Shown here piece by piece: positions 61,930 to 64,000 of a stretch of 64,000 nt of DNA. Positions within the stretch are counted from its first letter, which is position 1; every line of letters begins with the position of its first letter. The notes beneath the pieces were generated by a model. It saw nothing but the letters and a program-made list of their open reading frames with translations. It did not search any database and had not been told where the DNA came from. The position numbers and the translations under genes were made by a program. This DNA comes from Rhizobium sp. L51/94 (GTDB taxonomy: Bacteria; Pseudomonadota; Alphaproteobacteria; Rhizobiales; Rhizobiaceae), in contig NZ_CP072141.1 in NCBI RefSeq assembly GCF_019355555.1, forward strand, positions 2,722,001 to 2,786,000. Reading direction: 5' to 3'.

Positions 61930-62796
61930 TCACTCGGCAGCGGTCATCCCGGACGCCGCCTTTGCTTCGGCCATCATCAGCGCAAGGTCCATGGCCGGGC
62001 GCGACGGCAGACGATCCTGGCGGCTCTCGGCAACGGCTGTAGCAGGCTTGGCGTCGAGGATCTGGCGCCAGGTGATCAGTTCGAAGCTTCCATCCTCATG
62101 CTCGGCAATCGCCGTACAGCTTTCAACCCAGTCGCCGGTGTTGATGTAGCGCAGGCCATCGATGTCCTCGATGACGGCATGGTGGATATGGCCACAAATG
62201 ACCCCGTCGGCATGATTGCGCTTGGCCTCTTCGGCCACCACGCGCTGGAACTCGCCGATGAAGTTGACCGCATGCTTGACCTGCTGCTTGGCCCAGGCTG
62301 AGAACGACCAGTAAGGCATGCCGAGCCGGCGCCGAATGCTGGCGAGCGCGATGTTCAGCACGATGGCGACGTCGTAGGCCCAGTCGCCGAGATAAGCGAG
62401 CAGCCGGGCGTTGCGGACCACCACATCGAATTCGTCGCCGTGCAGCACGAGATAGGTCTTGCCGTCGGCGGTGGTGTGGATCGCCCGTTCGGCGACCTCG
62501 ATACCGCCGAAATGGTTACCCGGGAAATCGCGCAGGAATTCGTCGTGATTGCCGGGGATGTAGACGATGCGCGTGCCCTTGCGCGCCTTGCGCAGGATCT
62601 TCTGAACGACATCGTTGCAATCCTGCGGCCAGTACCAGCTGCGCTTCAGCCGCCAGCCGTCGATGATGTCGCCGACGAGGTACAGGGTATCGGCTTCGTG
62701 ATAGCGCAGGAAGTCGAGAAGATAGTCAGCCTTGGCAGCCTTCGATCCCAGATGAACGTCGGAAATGAACAGGGTTCGGAAGTGTCGAGTGTCCAT
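61930..62796 (-). CDS. LpxH-like metallophosphatase (UDP-2,3-diacylglucosamine diphosphatase family)
   Basis: The 288-residue product begins MDTRHFRTLFISDVHLGSKA; GGAG is seven bases before ATG 62796. The calcineurin-like metal motifs are all present: Asp13 and His15 (ISDVHLG), GDIIDGW, GNHDEFL, HGDEFD and GHIHHAVI. The core up to about residue 250 follows LpxH; the C-terminal tail is alanine-rich. Many rhizobial proteins of this type are annotated as lipid A pathway enzymes, but whether this one cleaves UDP-diacylglucosamine or another diphosphate is not proven by sequence alone. It is divergent from the malic enzyme gene. Confidence 0.85.
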   Translation of the reverse strand: MDTRHFRTLFISDVHLGSKAAKADYLLDFLRYHEADTLYLVGDIIDGWRLKRSWYWPQDCNDVVQKILRKARKGTRIVYIPGNHDEFLRDFPGNHFGGIEVAERAIHTTADGKTYLVLHGDEFDVVVRNARLLAYLGDWAYDVAIVLNIALASIRRRLGMPYWSFSAWAKQQVKHAVNFIGEFQRVVAEEAKRNHADGVICGHIHHAVIEDIDGLRYINTGDWVESCTAIAEHEDGSFELITWRQILDAKPATAVAESRQDRLPSRPAMDLALMMAEAKAASGMTAAE

Positions 62797-63031
62797 CAAT
62801 GTCTCCACGAACGTAATGCCCGTGCCCCAATCTTCGCTGTGCCCGGAATAATCAGACTCGTGTTTCAGGAAGATGACATCATATCCAATTCGAGCGCGAA
62901 GATGGCGTAGCTTACCCCGCCGCGCATCGGCAAAATCTTGCCGCCATGCCACAATTCCGTACTGTGCACCCCCGAGGATTGTTGTATGCAGTGACGTGAA
63001 ATCGTTAGACGAATGGTAATGGAGAAGCGTG

Positions 63032-64000
63032 ATGGACCCGCAGGATGCATCGAAGGCACAGAAGAACATGACCAGCGGTGACCTCGACGAACAGGCGCTT
63101 TTCTTCCATCGCTATCCTCGTCCGGGCAAGCTGGAGATACAGGCGACGAAGCCGCTCGGCAACCAGCGCGACCTAGCGCTCGCCTATTCGCCGGGCGTCG
63201 CCGCTCCCTGTCTCGCCATCCGCGACAACCCTGAAATGGCTGCCGAATATACCTCGCGCGCCAATCTCGTGGCCGTCATATCCAACGGCACGGCCGTGCT
63301 TGGCCTCGGCAATATCGGTCCGCTGGCCTCAAAGCCGGTGATGGAAGGCAAGGCCGTCCTGTTCAAGAAGTTCGCCGGCATCGATGTCTTCGACATCGAG
63401 ATCGAGGCACCGACCGTCGACGAGATGGTCTCGACGATCTCGGCACTGGAGCCGACCTTCGGCGGCATCAATCTCGAGGACATCAAGGCGCCCGAATGCT
63501 TCGACGTCGAGCGCCGGCTGCGCGAGATGATGAAGATCCCGGTCTTCCACGACGACCAGCACGGCACTGCGATCATCGTCGCCGCCGCCATACTGAACGG
63601 CCTGGAGCTGGCCGGCAAGACGATCGAGAACGTCAAGATCGTCGCATCCGGTGCAGGCGCTGCCGCACTCGCCTGTCTCAACCTTTTGGTCATTCTGGGC
63701 GCCAAGCGCGAAAACATCTGGGTCCACGATATCGAGGGCCTGGTCTACACCGACCGCAACGTGCTGATGGACGAGTGGAAGTCGGTCTATGCCCAGCCGA
63801 GCGACAAGCGGACGCTGGCCGAATCGATCGGCGGCGCCGATGTGTTCCTCGGCCTGTCGGCCGCCGGCGTGCTGAAGCCGGAACTGCTGGTACAGATGGC
63901 CGAAAAGCCGCTGATCATGGCGCTTGCCAATCCCAACCCCGAAATCATGCCGGAACTCGCCCGCGCCGCCCGGCCCGACGCGATGATCTGCACCGGGCGC
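63032..64000 (+). CDS. Malic enzyme (partial, 5' end)
   Basis: The frame starts at ATG 63032 (GGAG about eight bases upstream), reads [20 protein letters not shown] and is open to the window edge, giving 323 residues. It shows the malic-enzyme signatures: [20 protein letters not shown], the catalytic Tyr in [11 protein letters not shown], the catalytic Lys in [20 protein letters not shown], metal ligands in [15 protein letters not shown], and the NAD(P)-binding [13 protein letters not shown]. Rhizobial enzymes of this type are about 760 residues with a C-terminal phosphotransacetylase-like domain; that part lies outside. It decarboxylates malate to pyruvate; NAD versus NADP preference cannot be told here. 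Confidence 0.96.
   Translation, partial: MDPQDASKAQKNMTSGDLDEQALFFHRYPRPGKLEIQATKPLGNQRDLALAYSPGVAAPCLAIRDNPEMAAEYTSRANLVAVISNGTAVLGLGNIGPLASKPVMEGKAVLFKKFAGIDVFDIEIEAPTVDEMVSTISALEPTFGGINLEDIKAPECFDVERRLREMMKIPVFHDDQHGTAIIVAAAILNGLELAGKTIENVKIVASGAGAAALACLNLLVILGAKRENIWVHDIEGLVYTDRNVLMDEWKSVYAQPSDKRTLAESIGGADVFLGLSAAGVLKPELLVQMAEKPLIMALANPNPEIMPELARAARPDAMICTGR

Overview
The window looks like a chromosomal segment of a Rhizobiaceae bacterium (Rhizobium/Agrobacterium group, Alphaproteobacteria). The evidence is GC-rich codon usage, a CckA hybrid kinase, a recA operator of the Rhizobium type (TTG-N11-CAA), promoters close to CTTGAC-N17-CTATAT, and a 2290-residue coiled-coil protein resembling the Agrobacterium growth pole ring protein GPR / Sinorhizobium RgsE. 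I saw no rRNA or tRNA gene, insertion sequence, prophage, CRISPR array or block of foreign composition. All identities come from reading the translated sequence; no database search was run.

Layout. 1-10.4 kb is mainly a minus-strand housekeeping run: tandem inositol-monophosphatase-family genes, ttcA, glsA, rpsD, a HerA-like ATPase, an orphan HigA antitoxin, overlapping murI and trmJ, and an FUSC membrane protein. 10.4-20 kb holds a secreted hypothetical, icd, a GNAT acetyltransferase, alaS and recA (minus), then the pseudouridine-catabolism pair psuK-psuG and an EamA exporter. 20-24.7 kb holds cckA, a FliO-domain protein and a DksA that keeps one of four zinc cysteines. 24.9-32.4 kb holds a SixA-like phosphatase, ycjX-ycjF, a secreted hypothetical, the overlapping folate genes folP-folB-folK, a DUF922 metalloprotease, a strong candidate small RNA, a ferredoxin and a stand-alone Hpt protein. 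32.9-39.7 kb is the giant gpr-like gene, preceded by a 470-bp gap rich in phased TTAA motifs.

40.3-53.4 kb is a sugar-oligosaccharide utilisation locus. Nine genes run on the minus strand: substrate-binding protein, two permeases, ATPase, GH2 beta-mannosidase-like enzyme, sugar isomerase/epimerase, Gfo/Idh/MocA dehydrogenase, aldo-keto reductase and GH43 beta-xylosidase. A LacI-family regulator is divergently transcribed. Two nearly identical 14-bp palindromes (CTGAAACGTTACAG and CTGTATCGTTACAG) lie in the divergent gap and are the best operator candidates. The set would import short plant-type oligosaccharides, cleave them in the cytoplasm and oxidise or reduce the released sugars.

53.4-64 kb holds gnd, a SRPBCC protein, a four-gene Mla/Lin-type lipid transport operon (mlaE, mlaF, mlaD, lipoprotein), an enolase-superfamily epimerase, an MFS transporter, an LpxH-like metallophosphatase and the 5' part of a malic enzyme that runs off the window.

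The strongest leads for new biology are the structured small RNA at 31390-31525, the operator pair of the sugar locus, the 11-residue-based repeat architecture of the GPR-like protein with its upstream regulatory array, and the zinc-less DksA.
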